Positions 9,129 through 18,091 of a DNA stretch of 64,000 bases are shown in pieces. The stretch comes from Candidatus Viadribacter manganicus. Lineage in GTDB: Bacteria; Pseudomonadota; Alphaproteobacteria; Caulobacterales; Aquidulcibacteraceae. The DNA is taken from NCBI RefSeq assembly GCF_001679665.1, contig NZ_CP013244.1:3469001-3533000 (forward strand), given 5' to 3'. Positions within the stretch are counted from its first letter, which is position 1, and every line of letters starts with the position of its first letter. The position numbers and the translations under genes are program-made. Below the pieces are notes generated by a model that saw nothing but the letters and a program-made list of their open reading frames with translations, did not search any database and was not told the origin of the DNA.

Positions 9129-9962
9129 CTAAGTTGTTGCGTTCAGCTTGTGGGGCTCGTCCAGCCCCGCAGGCGATTTGGTGAAGATGACGACGCCATC
9201 TTCTGTGACGCCGACAGAGTGTTCGTATTGAGCCGATAGCGACTTGTCTTTCGTCACCGCGGTCCAGCCGTCGTTGAGCACCTTTACTTGCGGTGAGCCG
9301 GCGTTGAGCATCGGTTCGACGGTGAAGATCATGCCGGCTTTGAAGACGTCGCCTTGGCCGGGTTTTCCGAAGTGCAGGATGTTCGGCGCATCATGAAAGA
9401 CGCGGCCGAGGCCGTGGCCGCAGAACTCGCGCACCACAGAGGTGCGTTCGGCTTCGGCGAAAGATTGAATGGCGTGCCCAAGATCGCCGAGCGTCACGCC
9501 CGGCTTTACGATGGCGAGGCCGCGCATCATGGCTTCGTAGGTGACGTCCATCAGGCGTTGCGCCTTGCGTGAGACGTTCGGGCCGATCGCGTACATGCGG
9601 CTGGTGTCGCCGTGCCAGCCATCGACGATGACGGTGACGTCGATGTTGACGATATCGCCGTCCTTCAGAACGCGATCGCCAGGGATGCCGTGGCATACGG
9701 TGTGGTTGAGTGAGGTGCAGATCGTGTGGCGATAGCCGCGATAGTTCACGCAGGCCGGAAGCGCGCCGTGATCGAACACGAACTGACGCGCAAGATCATC
9801 GAGGCGGGCGGTGGTGACGCCTTCCTTGGCCTCGGGCACGAGCATGTCGAGGCATTCAGCCGCGAGTTTGCCCGCAGCAGCCATGCCCGGAAATGCGACC
9901 TTCGGATCGTGGATTTTGATCTGGCCCTGGCGTTCAGATGCCTCGGCCTCGACGTAGTTCAT
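9129..9962 (-). CDS. map: Type I methionine aminopeptidase
   Basis: MAP removes the initiator methionine from nascent proteins. The 277-residue protein has the metal-ligand blocks DGDIVNIDVTVIVDGWHGDTS (two Asp), FCGHGLGRVFHDAP (His), FTVEPMLNAG (Glu) and QYEHSVGVTEDG (Glu). The substrate His occurs in LNHTVCHGIP. The start at 9962 follows GGAG. It is first of the map-radC-GNAT group. Confidence 0.96.
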   Translation of the reverse strand: MNYVEAEASERQGQIKIHDPKVAFPGMAAAGKLAAECLDMLVPEAKEGVTTARLDDLARQFVFDHGALPACVNYRGYRHTICTSLNHTVCHGIPGDRVLKDGDIVNIDVTVIVDGWHGDTSRMYAIGPNVSRKAQRLMDVTYEAMMRGLAIVKPGVTLGDLGHAIQSFAEAERTSVVREFCGHGLGRVFHDAPNILHFGKPGQGDVFKAGMIFTVEPMLNAGSPQVKVLNDGWTAVTKDKSLSAQYEHSVGVTEDGVVIFTKSPAGLDEPHKLNATT

Positions 9963-10018
9963 GCTGTGCTCCGCTATGCCCTATAACATAGGCGGGGCGG
10001 GTGAACAGCCGAAGGGGG

Positions 10019-10534
10019 CTATTCCGTGCGGCGCCGGTAAATGAAGGCGTATGAGGTGGTCCAGGCTTGGCCATCGGCCGACTGTTCGCCGTGCTGGAGG
10101 ACCGTGCCGTCGGGGTTGTTGGTGAACGTTATCCGCGAATAGGCCTGCTGGTTGGGCGCCACCGTGACGGGTGTTTCGGTTGCGATGCGCATGCCCGTTG
10201 GTGTTGGGCTGCCGATGAAGTGGACGCGGTTGCCGGTGGAGTCGACCCAGAATTGTTCCCACTTTTGCGTGGCGCGATCGTAGATGTTGAGGCTGCGGCC
10301 TGAGTAGGGTTGCCCGATGCTGGTCCAGTGTTCGGTGATGACGCAGCCGGTATCCTCCGCGCGAACGGATGAATGGCCGGCGGGTGCGTTGGTGTCGGCG
10401 CGGAAGGCGTCCCAATCGCCGATCCAAAAGTCGAAGGCGCGATACTCCCAAGCCTCGCAATTTGGACGCTGCTGTTGAGCGAGAGCCGGCGTTGTGAGCG
10501 CTAAGGTGGCGACGACGGCAAAGAGCGTGCGCAT
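10019..10534 (-). CDS. Secreted DUF1579-like protein
   Basis: This 171-residue protein has a Sec signal peptide (LTTPALA cleavage near residue 18). The mature sequence opens with FDFWIGDWDAF, the hallmark of a calycin-like beta-barrel family, followed by beta-strand-rich blocks with conserved W and H residues. The ATG at 10534 follows AGGAGAAG. The function is unknown; ligand binding in the periplasm is plausible. It stands alone between map and pleD. Confidence 0.8.
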   Translation of the reverse strand: MRTLFAVVATLALTTPALAQQQRPNCEAWEYRAFDFWIGDWDAFRADTNAPAGHSSVRAEDTGCVITEHWTSIGQPYSGRSLNIYDRATQKWEQFWVDSTGNRVHFIGSPTPTGMRIATETPVTVAPNQQAYSRITFTNNPDGTVLQHGEQSADGQAWTTSYAFIYRRRTE

Positions 10535-10629
10535 GAGGACTTCTCCTGCGCCAAAGCGATCACGCGGCACGGACGCGCGACAAATCACGAAAGACGGAGG
10601 CGGGCGTTGGCGCGACGAACGCCGTTGGT

Positions 10630-12009
10630 CTAGGCTGCGTCGCGGCCGGTGCGGCCGATGACGCGATTGCGGCCTGTGCGCTTGGCTTCATAGAGCGCTT
10701 CGTCGGCGCGTTTCAGCAGCGATTCAGTGGTTTCGTCCGCGCCGTCGGTGGAGGCGACGCCGATGGAGATCGTCACCTCCAGCGCTTGCGCGAGGCCTGG
10801 AATGATGAATTCGGAACTGGCGATTGAACGGCGCAGGCGCTCCGCGGCTAGGCAGGCGATGTCGCCCGTGGTGCGTGGCATCACGACGATGAATTCTTCG
10901 CCGCCCTGACGGCAGGCGTAGTCCGACGGCCGCGTGTTGGAGGCGAGGCGCGCTGCGAACTCGCGCAATACAGCGTCGCCGACGTCGTGACCGAAGGTGT
11001 CGTTGCAGCGTTTGAAGTAATCGATATCGATCGCCATGATCGAGACGGCGTCGCCACCACATTGGGCGCGCTGCACCAGCGGCTCCAATTGCGTAAACAG
11101 GAAGCGGCGGTTGTAGAGGCCGGTCAGCTGATCGGTGATGGCCAGTTCGAGGCTCTGATCGAGGCGCTGGCGAAGGGCGTCCATGTAGCGCTTGCGGCGC
11201 ATCAAGGTGCGGGCGCGGGCAATGATCTCTTCTTCGTCGATCGGGCGCAAGATGATGTCGTGAGCGCCAAGCTCCAAGGCGCGGATGGCGCGTTTGCGAT
11301 CGTCCGGATCGACGATGGCGAGGATCGGGAGGTGGCGGGTCGCTTCTCCGGACCGCATGCGTGCGATGACACGGAAACCGTCGAAGCTCTTGGCGTGCAC
11401 GGAGACGACCGCGAGGTCGGGCGGGCCTGCGCCGGCTTCGTCACCCAGAATGCTGACGCGGTGCTCGACACCGAGCGCGGACTGGATGCGCTTGATCTGG
11501 GTGGGGTTGTCGTCAACGACGAGCACGTTGCCGGCGAAGACGCGGTGCTGATCGACCGCGTCGGGGCGCCCGTCATTGGTGATGACGCCGAGGCGGCGGC
11601 CATTGGCTTCGCGTGCGCGCAGTTCGTCGATGACGACTTTGAGCGTGAGCAGGCTTTTCACGCGCGCCATCAGCTGCACGTCATCGATGGGCTTGGTCAG
11701 GAATTCTTCGGCGCCAGCTTGAAGCCCGCGCACGCGATTGTCGCGATCATCGAGCGTGGTGAGGATAACGACGGGAATGTGCCGCGTTTCCGGCATCGCT
11801 TTGAGCCGCCGGCACGCTTCATAACCATCGATGCCGCCGGGCATCATCACGTCGAGGAGGATGAGGTCGGGACGTTCGCGCTTTGCCAGTTGCACGGCTT
11901 CTTCGCCGCGTGAGGCCATCATCACTTCGTAATAGTCAGCCGTCAGCAGCGCCTCGAGCAGGCGGCGATTGGCTTCAAGATCGTCTACTACGAGGATGCG
12001 CGCGCTCAA
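10630..12009 (-). CDS. pleD: Response regulator diguanylate cyclase PleD
   Basis: PleD makes c-di-GMP at the stalked pole and drives the swarmer-to-stalked change in Caulobacter. The 459-residue protein has a receiver with phospho-acceptor D53 (LILLDVMMPGG), a second receiver-like domain (about 150-270) lacking the acceptor Asp, and a GGDEF domain with an active GGEEF site. The allosteric inhibitory RxxD (RPSD) lies five residues before GGEEF. The start is TTG at 12009 with AGGAG seven bases upstream. It lies 10 bases after divK, as in Caulobacter. Confidence 0.96.
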   Translation of the reverse strand: MSARILVVDDLEANRRLLEALLTADYYEVMMASRGEEAVQLAKRERPDLILLDVMMPGGIDGYEACRRLKAMPETRHIPVVILTTLDDRDNRVRGLQAGAEEFLTKPIDDVQLMARVKSLLTLKVVIDELRAREANGRRLGVITNDGRPDAVDQHRVFAGNVLVVDDNPTQIKRIQSALGVEHRVSILGDEAGAGPPDLAVVSVHAKSFDGFRVIARMRSGEATRHLPILAIVDPDDRKRAIRALELGAHDIILRPIDEEEIIARARTLMRRKRYMDALRQRLDQSLELAITDQLTGLYNRRFLFTQLEPLVQRAQCGGDAVSIMAIDIDYFKRCNDTFGHDVGDAVLREFAARLASNTRPSDYACRQGGEEFIVVMPRTTGDIACLAAERLRRSIASSEFIIPGLAQALEVTISIGVASTDGADETTESLLKRADEALYEAKRTGRNRVIGRTGRDAA

Positions 12010-12019
12010 GCGTCACTCC

Positions 12020-12385
12020 TCATCCGATGAACTTGCGAATGGTTTCGAGGAAGGTCGTCACCGAGATCGGTTTTGAAAGATAGGCGTCGCAGCCGGCGGC
12101 CATGATCTTCTGTTCATCGCCGCGCATCGCGAAGGCGGTGACCGCCACGATCGGGATGTGCTTCATCGTCTCGTCCTTCTTCAGACGATCGGTGAGTTCC
12201 AGGCCGGAAATTTCCGGGAGCTGGATGTCCATGATGATGAGATCAGGCATGTGCTCGCGCGCGAGCGGAATGGCCTGGCGTCCGTCACGCGATTTGACGG
12301 TCTTGTAGCCAAAGGCCTCCAAGAGGTCGTTGAACAGCCTCATATTGAGCTCGCTGTCTTCGACGATGAGAACGGTCTTGGCCAT
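12020..12385 (-). CDS. divK: Single-domain response regulator DivK
   Basis: DivK is the essential receiver that switches DivL/CckA signalling to lower CtrA activity. The 121-residue protein consists of one receiver domain: [13 protein letters not shown], the acceptor D53 in [13 protein letters not shown] in AVTAFAM and K in AYLSKPIS. The length and pairing with pleD identify it. A TTAA-N7-TTAA site that fits a CtrA box lies in the divergent upstream region. Confidence 0.96.
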   Translation of the reverse strand: MAKTVLIVEDSELNMRLFNDLLEAFGYKTVKSRDGRQAIPLAREHMPDLIIMDIQLPEISGLELTDRLKKDETMKHIPIVAVTAFAMRGDEQKIMAAGCDAYLSKPISVTTFLETIRKFIG

Positions 12386-12522
12386 AAACCCGCTTCGCTT
12401 CCGCGACCCCAGAGAACGCCCCGAGCGCTCCGTCGAGCGCCGATTTTGAGCGTATAGTTCCCACTCTTATAGTGCTGGGGCCTTAACAACCCATCGCAAT
12501 CTCATCAGTTTGGCCCATCTCG

Positions 12523-12537
12523 TTAAGAACGTCTTAA
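12523..12537. promoter_or_regulatory. Candidate CtrA box (TTAA-N7-TTAA)
   Basis: TTAA at 12523-12526 and TTAA at 12534-12537 are separated by seven bases, which fits the alphaproteobacterial CtrA consensus TTAA-N7-TTAAC except for the last base. A further TTAAC half-site lies at 12483. The site is 138 bases upstream of divK and overlaps the Shine-Dalgarno region of the ROK kinase gene on the other strand. Confidence 0.45.
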
Positions 12538-12547
12538 GGATTGAAGC

Positions 12548-13450
12548 ATGCGTCTCGGCGTCGATTTTGGCGGTACGAAAATCGAGGCCGCGCTGCTTGA
12601 TTCATCGGGGGAAATTCGCGCCCGTCAGCGTGTCCCGAATCCTGGGGATTACCAAGCCGCGGTTCGTGCCGTTGCCGAACTGACCGCGCGAATCGAACAA
12701 GAAACGGGCGCCCGTGCCGACACGATTGGCGTCGCGATGCCCGGTTCGCTCTCGCCGCTGACGGGATTGGTGAGGAACTCCAACTCGGTCTGGCTGAATG
12801 GCAAGCCCTTCTTTGAAGATCTGAAAGCCGTGCTGGCGCGACCGCTGCGGGTTGAGAACGACGCAAATTGTTTTGCGCTTTCGGAGGCGGTCGATGGGGC
12901 GGCTGCGGGTTCGCGGGTGGTGTTTGGCGTGATCGTCGGCACGGGTTGTGGCGGGGGCGTCGTTGTTGATCGCAAGGTGATCGAAGGCGCTAGCGGCATT
13001 GGCGGCGAATGGGGACACACGCCGTTGCCGTGGGCGCGCGCCGATGAAGTGCAGCCGCGCGATTGGTGCGGGCGCGTGGGATGCCTGGAGCAATGGCTGT
13101 CGGGAACGGGGTTCAAACGCTGGGCCGGCATGAGCGCGGGCGACGCGAACGCAAGAGCGTTGGCCGGTGATCCGCACGCGCGTGTTTTGCTGGATCTGTT
13201 GGCGGATCGCATTGCGCGAGCGCTGGCGGTGGTGATCGATATTATCGACCCGGACACGATTGTGTTCGGTGGCGGGGTTTCGAACATCGACAGCTTGTAT
13301 CCGAGCATTCGCGGCAAGCTCATCGCGCACGTATTTTCCGATTTTGTCGGCGCGAAGATCGTGAAGAATAAGCACGGCGACAGCTCCGGTGTCCGCGGGG
13401 CCGCTTGGCTCTTCGATGCCGATAGAGCGGCTTCGGAGCAGATGGCGTGA
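12548..13450 (+). CDS. ROK family sugar kinase (fructokinase/N-acetylglucosamine kinase-like)
   Basis: This 300-residue protein has the ATP-binding DFGGTKIEAAL at residues 5-15, the catalytic Asp in VENDANCFALSEA near residue 103, and a ROK zinc-motif remnant in CGRVGCLEQWLSG. The GG(E/H)WGH segment (GGEWGHTPL) provides the substrate Glu/His. The phosphorylated sugar is probably fructose, glucose or GlcNAc; the sequence does not decide. It starts at an ATG 8 bases after AAGGA, and its stop overlaps the dinB GTG start. Confidence 0.9.
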   Translation: MRLGVDFGGTKIEAALLDSSGEIRARQRVPNPGDYQAAVRAVAELTARIEQETGARADTIGVAMPGSLSPLTGLVRNSNSVWLNGKPFFEDLKAVLARPLRVENDANCFALSEAVDGAAAGSRVVFGVIVGTGCGGGVVVDRKVIEGASGIGGEWGHTPLPWARADEVQPRDWCGRVGCLEQWLSGTGFKRWAGMSAGDANARALAGDPHARVLLDLLADRIARALAVVIDIIDPDTIVFGGGVSNIDSLYPSIRGKLIAHVFSDFVGAKIVKNKHGDSSGVRGAAWLFDADRAASEQMA

Positions 13451-14721
13451 GATTGTGCCGCGGTTGCGCGCGCGAAATTTCAAGCGCGCGGTGTTGGTGC
13501 GGCGAAGACCGGCCGGTGGAGCATGCTGAGCTGGGCCAGCTTTCGCTTGCGCACCTCGATTGCGATGCATTTTACGCGTCGATTGAAAAGCGTGACGATC
13601 CGAGCCTGCTGCCGCATCCGGTGATTGTTGGCGGTGGCAAGCGCGGCGTGGTCTCGACGTGCTGCTATGTGGCGCGCGCTTACGGCGTGCGCAGCGCCAT
13701 GCCGATGTTCAAGGCGCTGAAGCTTTGTCCGCAGGCGAAGGTCGTGCGCGGCGACATGCGCAAGTACGTCGAGGAAGGGCGTATCATCCGCCGGATGATG
13801 GAGGATCTGACGCCGCAAGTGCAGCCGCTTTCAATAGATGAAGCCTTCATGGATCTTACCGGCACTGAGGCGCTGCATGGCGGACTGCCAGCGCAATCGC
13901 TGATCAGGCTGCAGAACAAGATTTGGGAAGAGCGCAATCTCACGGTTTCGATCGGGCTTTCGTTCAATAAATTCCTGGCAAAGACGGCGAGCGATCTCGA
14001 TAAGCCGCGCGGATTTTCGGTGATCGGGCGCGAAGAAGCGCTGGCGTTCCTGGAAACGCGTGACGTCGGAACTCTGCCGGGCGTGGGGCCGGCTGGCGCG
14101 ACGGCGCTTGAGCGCAATGGGTTGCGGAAGATCGGCGATATTCGGACGGTTGGACCGCAGCGCATGCGCACTCTTTACGGGGATTGGGGCGCGCATCTTT
14201 TTGCGTTGTCGATGGCTGACGATCCGCGCAAGGTTGATCCCCATGGCGAGCGCAAGAGCATTTCGTCGGAGACGACCTTCTTTGAAGATGTGGCGGAGAT
14301 CGAGGCGCTCGAGGATATCCTCTGGCCGCTTTGCGAAAAGGTGGCGGCGCGTTGCAGGGCGAGCGAGACAGCGGGGCTGACGCTGACGCTCAAGCTGAAA
14401 GACACAAAGTTCAAGATCATCACTCGGCGGCGCCAATTGCCGGAACCGACTTTGCTGGCGTCACGGATATTCGCGGCGGCGCGTGACTTGTTGGCGGGCG
14501 ATGCCGACGGGCGAACGAAGTATCGGCTGATCGGCGTCGGGCTTTCCGATTTCAGTGACGCGGCGGTCGCCGATAAGGGTGATATGTTGGATACCGAGAC
14601 GCCGAAGCGTGCGGCGGCCGAGGCGGCGATTGCGAGGGCGCGGGAGAAGTTCGGGAAAGGCGCGGTGCAGACTGGGCGTGCGTTAAAGACGCATTGGCAA
14701 GACGATGAGGATGACGAGTAG
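13447..14721 (+). CDS. dinB: DNA polymerase IV (Y-family) with N-terminal Cys cluster
   Basis: DinB performs translesion synthesis. The 424-residue protein has LDCDAFYASIE and SIDEAFMDL carrying the metal-binding acidic residues, the helix-hairpin-helix GVGPAGATAL and a little-finger domain. Before the polymerase domain are Cys4, Cys7, Cys16 and Cys18, a zinc-ribbon-like lead seen in a subset of alphaproteobacterial DinB. The GTG start overlaps the ROK stop (GTGA). The C-terminal part lacks a clear clamp-binding motif on reading by eye. Confidence 0.94.
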   Translation: MRLCRGCAREISSARCWCGEDRPVEHAELGQLSLAHLDCDAFYASIEKRDDPSLLPHPVIVGGGKRGVVSTCCYVARAYGVRSAMPMFKALKLCPQAKVVRGDMRKYVEEGRIIRRMMEDLTPQVQPLSIDEAFMDLTGTEALHGGLPAQSLIRLQNKIWEERNLTVSIGLSFNKFLAKTASDLDKPRGFSVIGREEALAFLETRDVGTLPGVGPAGATALERNGLRKIGDIRTVGPQRMRTLYGDWGAHLFALSMADDPRKVDPHGERKSISSETTFFEDVAEIEALEDILWPLCEKVAARCRASETAGLTLTLKLKDTKFKIITRRRQLPEPTLLASRIFAAARDLLAGDADGRTKYRLIGVGLSDFSDAAVADKGDMLDTETPKRAAAEAAIARAREKFGKGAVQTGRALKTHWQDDEDDE

Positions 14722-14765
14722 CGCCCGAGCCGCTAGACCTGCGGCACAAGGCGAGGGAGCGGACG

Positions 14766-15230
14766 ATGACGGGGCGGATTGAGGCGCGGTTGCAGGAGTT
14801 GGGCGTGACATTGCCGACGCCGCCAGCGCCGGTGGCTTCGTATGTGCCGTTCCAGGTTGTCGGCAATCTCGTGCATGTGTCGGGGCAGGTGTCGGTCGAT
14901 GCTTCCGGCGGCATCAAGGGCAAACTCGGCGACGCGATTGAAGTCGAGCAGGGGCAGGCGGCGGCGCGGTTGTGCGGGCTGAATTTGCTGGCTCAGGTGC
15001 GCGCGGCGTGCGGCGGCAATCTCGATCGGGTCAAGCGCGTGATCAAACTCAATGGCTTTGTGAATGTGACGCCGGATTTCGATCCAATCCCGCAAGTGAT
15101 GAATGGTTGCTCCGATCTCATGGTGTCGGTGTTCGGCGATGCCGGTAAGCACGCGCGTTCGGCGGTGGGGATGGCGAACCTGCCACTGAATTATGCTGTC
15201 GAAGTCGATGGCATATTCGAAATAGAATAG
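14766..15230 (+). CDS. RidA/YjgF family protein
   Basis: This 154-residue protein has LVHVSGQVSVDASG, the helix VEQGQAAARLCGLNLLAQV, NGFVNVTPDFDP and HARSAVGMANLP. The Arg in HARSAV sits where RidA's catalytic Arg binds the enamine/imine carboxylate. It belongs to the longer YjgF subgroup rather than the 128-residue RidA archetype, so 2-aminoacrylate deaminase activity is plausible, not certain. GGGAG precedes the start; the next gene begins 4 bases later. Confidence 0.88.
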   Translation: MTGRIEARLQELGVTLPTPPAPVASYVPFQVVGNLVHVSGQVSVDASGGIKGKLGDAIEVEQGQAAARLCGLNLLAQVRAACGGNLDRVKRVIKLNGFVNVTPDFDPIPQVMNGCSDLMVSVFGDAGKHARSAVGMANLPLNYAVEVDGIFEIE

Positions 15231-15234
15231 CGGA

Positions 15235-16392
15235 ATGGACGGAACCGACGCGCTCTCCATCTCGGTCATAGGCGATCTCGCGACCATCGACCGCACGGTG
15301 TGGGACCGGCTCGCGAATCCGTCAGACCAGCCGTACGATCCGTTTCTCTCTTGGGATTTTTTGCAGGCGCTTGAAGAGAGTGGTTGCGCGACTGCGGCAA
15401 AGGGTTGGCAGCCTGCGCATTTGCTTGCGCGTGATGCGAGCGGCGGCGCGGTTGGCGCGATGCTGCTCTACGCCAAGGATCACTCATACGGCGAATACGT
15501 GTTCGATCACGCATGGGCCGACGCGCTGCAGCGTGCGGGCGGGGAGTATTATCCGAAGCTTCAGTGCGCGGCGCCGTTCACGCCGGCGCCAGGGCGACGG
15601 ATTTTAGCGCGCGACCACGCCGTAGAGAGTGCGTTGGCGCAGGCGTCGATTGGGTTGGCGCAGCGCGCGGGTGCGTCCTCGGTGCATGTGACGTTTGCAG
15701 AGGCGGAATTGGTGCGCCGCTTGGCCCCGCTTGGGTTTCAAACTCGCACGGGACTGCAATACCATTGGTTCAACCGCGGCTATGCGGCGTTCTCCGAGTT
15801 TCTGGCTGAGCTCTCCTCGCAAAAGCGCAAGAACATCCGGCGTGAACGTGAGCGGGCTTGTGAGGGCGCGCGCGTGCGGCGTCTGCGCGGCGATGAGATC
15901 AAGGCGAAGGACTGGGATTTCTTCTTTCGCTGTTACATGGACACCGGCTCGCGCAAATGGGGCTCGCCCTATCTCAACCGCGCGTTCTTCGAACTGCTCG
16001 GTCAACGCATGGCGGATAGGTGCGTGCTGTTCGTTGCCGAAGAAATGGACGGAACGCCGATAGCGTCAGCGCTCAATCTCATTGGCGGCGAGGCGCTTTA
16101 TGGGCGCTATTGGGGGCGCATCGTCGATGCGCCGTTCCTGCATTTCGAGCTTTGTTATTACCAGGCGATCGATCTGGCGATCGAGTTGAAGCTGCCGCGC
16201 GTTGAGGCGGGCGCGCAGGGCGAGCACAAGCTCGCGCGAGGCTACATGCCGGTGCAGACGTTCAGCGCGCACTGGATCGAGCACGAAGGACTCCGCAACG
16301 CGGTGAAGCACTATCTTCGTCAGGAAACGCCGGCTGTTGTCGAGGAAGCGGAAATCCTCGCCGAGCACGCCCCGTTCAAGAGGGCGGACTAG
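15235..16392 (+). CDS. GNAT/FemAB-like protein (DUF482, PF04339)
   Basis: This 385-residue protein has SWDFLQALEESGC near residue 40, YYPKLQCAAPFTPA, LSSQKRKNIRRERE near residue 200 and a C-terminal YYQAIDLAIE...GAQGEHKLARGY block. Together they define the PF04339 family annotated as peptidoglycan recognition/FemAB-like. Members have two GNAT folds and probably transfer an acyl or aminoacyl group, though no substrate is established. It follows the RidA gene by 4 bases and overlaps the convergent permease by 17 bases. Confidence 0.9.
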   Translation: MDGTDALSISVIGDLATIDRTVWDRLANPSDQPYDPFLSWDFLQALEESGCATAAKGWQPAHLLARDASGGAVGAMLLYAKDHSYGEYVFDHAWADALQRAGGEYYPKLQCAAPFTPAPGRRILARDHAVESALAQASIGLAQRAGASSVHVTFAEAELVRRLAPLGFQTRTGLQYHWFNRGYAAFSEFLAELSSQKRKNIRRERERACEGARVRRLRGDEIKAKDWDFFFRCYMDTGSRKWGSPYLNRAFFELLGQRMADRCVLFVAEEMDGTPIASALNLIGGEALYGRYWGRIVDAPFLHFELCYYQAIDLAIELKLPRVEAGAQGEHKLARGYMPVQTFSAHWIEHEGLRNAVKHYLRQETPAVVEEAEILAEHAPFKRAD

Positions 16393-17683
16393 CTGGCGCG
16401 GGCGCCGACTTGTTGGCGCGCACCAAATAATAGATCGGCACGCCGCTCAGGAACATGAGCGTGCCCCAAACCATCACTTCGAGTCCTGAGCCGATAATAG
16501 CGAAGAGCGAGTAGAGCGCGGCCAGCAGCGCGACGCCGGCCCAACCGCGGGCGCTGCGCCACGAATGACGCAACTCAGCTGCAGCGCTGAAGAAGTAGGG
16601 CAGCAACGTCGCCACCGTGCTGACCATAACGAGGAAAGTGAACGCTCCGATCAGGCCGCGCGAATAATTGGTGATCAGGAAGATCGACGCGATGATCGAG
16701 GAAATGATGAGCGACACGTATGGGGCGCCGCCGCGATTGGTCACGCCGAGGATACGCGGCGCCAAGTTGTCCAAGGCGACGGCCATCGGCAGTTGGCCGG
16801 ACACGAAGATGTTGCCGTTGGCAGATCCCACAGCCGAGACAAGCGCGCCGGCCGCGATCAAAGTCGGGCCCCAGTCGCCTAAGTGTCGCGCGGCGTCGGC
16901 GAAGGGCGAAGTCGAGTGTGCAAGCACCTCCGGCGGGACGAGCGTCATCACTGCCGCAGTTGAGGCCAGATAAACGAACGTGACCGTGATGGCGCCGATG
17001 ACAATCGCGCGCGGAATGGTGCGTTGGCAATCCAGACATGATCCGGCGGGTATCGCGCCGACCTCGATGCCGACGAACGCCCACATGGTGAGAAGAGCCG
17101 TTGCGGCGATCGTGGGAATGATCGGCGTATTCTGTGGATTGAGCGCGGGGAGATTTTCGGGCGTGCCGACCGCTGCGCCAAGTGCGATGATGATGAATAG
17201 CGGAACGAGTTTCAGTACCGTCATCGCGAGTTGCACGACGCTGGAATCGCGCACACCGCGGATATTGATCAGCGTCAGCGTCCAAATCAGCACGAGCCCA
17301 GTAAATGCCTGTGCCGTTGGGTTGCCGTTCAGCGCCGGGATGAAGACGCCGAGATAGCCGGTGAAAGCGATCACGATCGCCGGAACTCCGGTCCAATACG
17401 AGGCCCAATAGCCCCACGCGTTGGCGAAGCCGAATACATCGCCGAAGGCCTCGTGCACGTATGCGTAAGGTCCGCCGCTTCGGGTCGTGCGCGAGGCAAG
17501 ACGCGCGAACACCAACGCCAGGAGAATGGAGCCGGCGCCGGTCAGAAGCCAACCGCCGAAGCTGATTAAGCCGTATGGGGCGAGAACGGTCGGCAGCATG
17601 AAGATGCCGGAGCCAATCATGCAGCCGACGGTGAGCGACCAGCAGGACCAGAAACCAAGTGGTTTGTCGGAAACGTCGCTCAT
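16376..17683 (-). CDS. APC-superfamily amino-acid permease
   Basis: This 435-residue integral membrane protein has about twelve helices. The first helix has SLTVGCMIGSGIFMLP, the conserved APC unwound GSGIF motif that binds the substrate backbone. Also present are RTTRSGGPYAYVHEAFG and NIRGV, as in arginine/agmatine or basic amino acid antiporters (YjeM/AdiC-like). The ATG at 17683 matches the family start; an upstream in-frame ATG adds a non-conserved lead. The substrate is undetermined. Confidence 0.9.
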   Translation of the reverse strand: MSDVSDKPLGFWSCWSLTVGCMIGSGIFMLPTVLAPYGLISFGGWLLTGAGSILLALVFARLASRTTRSGGPYAYVHEAFGDVFGFANAWGYWASYWTGVPAIVIAFTGYLGVFIPALNGNPTAQAFTGLVLIWTLTLINIRGVRDSSVVQLAMTVLKLVPLFIIIALGAAVGTPENLPALNPQNTPIIPTIAATALLTMWAFVGIEVGAIPAGSCLDCQRTIPRAIVIGAITVTFVYLASTAAVMTLVPPEVLAHSTSPFADAARHLGDWGPTLIAAGALVSAVGSANGNIFVSGQLPMAVALDNLAPRILGVTNRGGAPYVSLIISSIIASIFLITNYSRGLIGAFTFLVMVSTVATLLPYFFSAAAELRHSWRSARGWAGVALLAALYSLFAIIGSGLEVMVWGTLMFLSGVPIYYLVRANKSAPAPASPPS

Positions 17684-17734
17684 CTGCACCCCGCCGGAGC
17701 GAGCATGCACGAGCTTATGCGGGTGCGCTAGGTG

Positions 17735-18034
17735 CTAGCCTTGTGCGGTCTCGACGGCGGCGTCGGCTTGCGCACGGGTCTCGTGTTCGTATTGCTGCGG
17801 GTCGGTGCGACAGGAGTTTAACTCGACTTGCAGGTGTTGCGATTGCTGCGCTTCGCTGGCGGCATTTTCAGTCATGGCGAGCAACCACGTGGCGTACTCT
17901 TCGCACCATGTGGTGCGCTCATCCGCTGACGCGTTTGCGGCAGGCGTAGGCTCTGCCGGCGGCGCGATTACCTCTTGGGCGAAGGCGGCGTGGCTGCAAG
18001 CGAGCGTAAATGCGGCAAGAATGAGCGTGCGCAT
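17735..18034 (-). CDS. Small secreted Glu/Gln-rich protein
   Basis: This 99-residue protein has a Sec signal peptide (LACSHAAFA cleavage near residue 19), a Pro/Ala linker and a helical domain with two cysteines (WCEEY and NSCRTD) that could form a disulfide. The ATG follows AGGACC. It is periplasmic by prediction and of unknown function. It lies just downstream of the small lipoprotein gene on the same strand. Confidence 0.7.
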   Translation of the reverse strand: MRTLILAAFTLACSHAAFAQEVIAPPAEPTPAANASADERTTWCEEYATWLLAMTENAASEAQQSQHLQVELNSCRTDPQQYEHETRAQADAAVETAQG

Positions 18035-18091
18035 GGTCCTGATCCTTCTCAGGCGCCAACGCCCGCCCGCTTTCTTGAGTTCCGCGTGGGT

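Noticed and set aside
10987..11913. A 308-codon open frame on the + strand opposite pleD
   Set aside because: It is the shadow of the receiver and GGDEF domains; the translation is low-complexity D/V/A.
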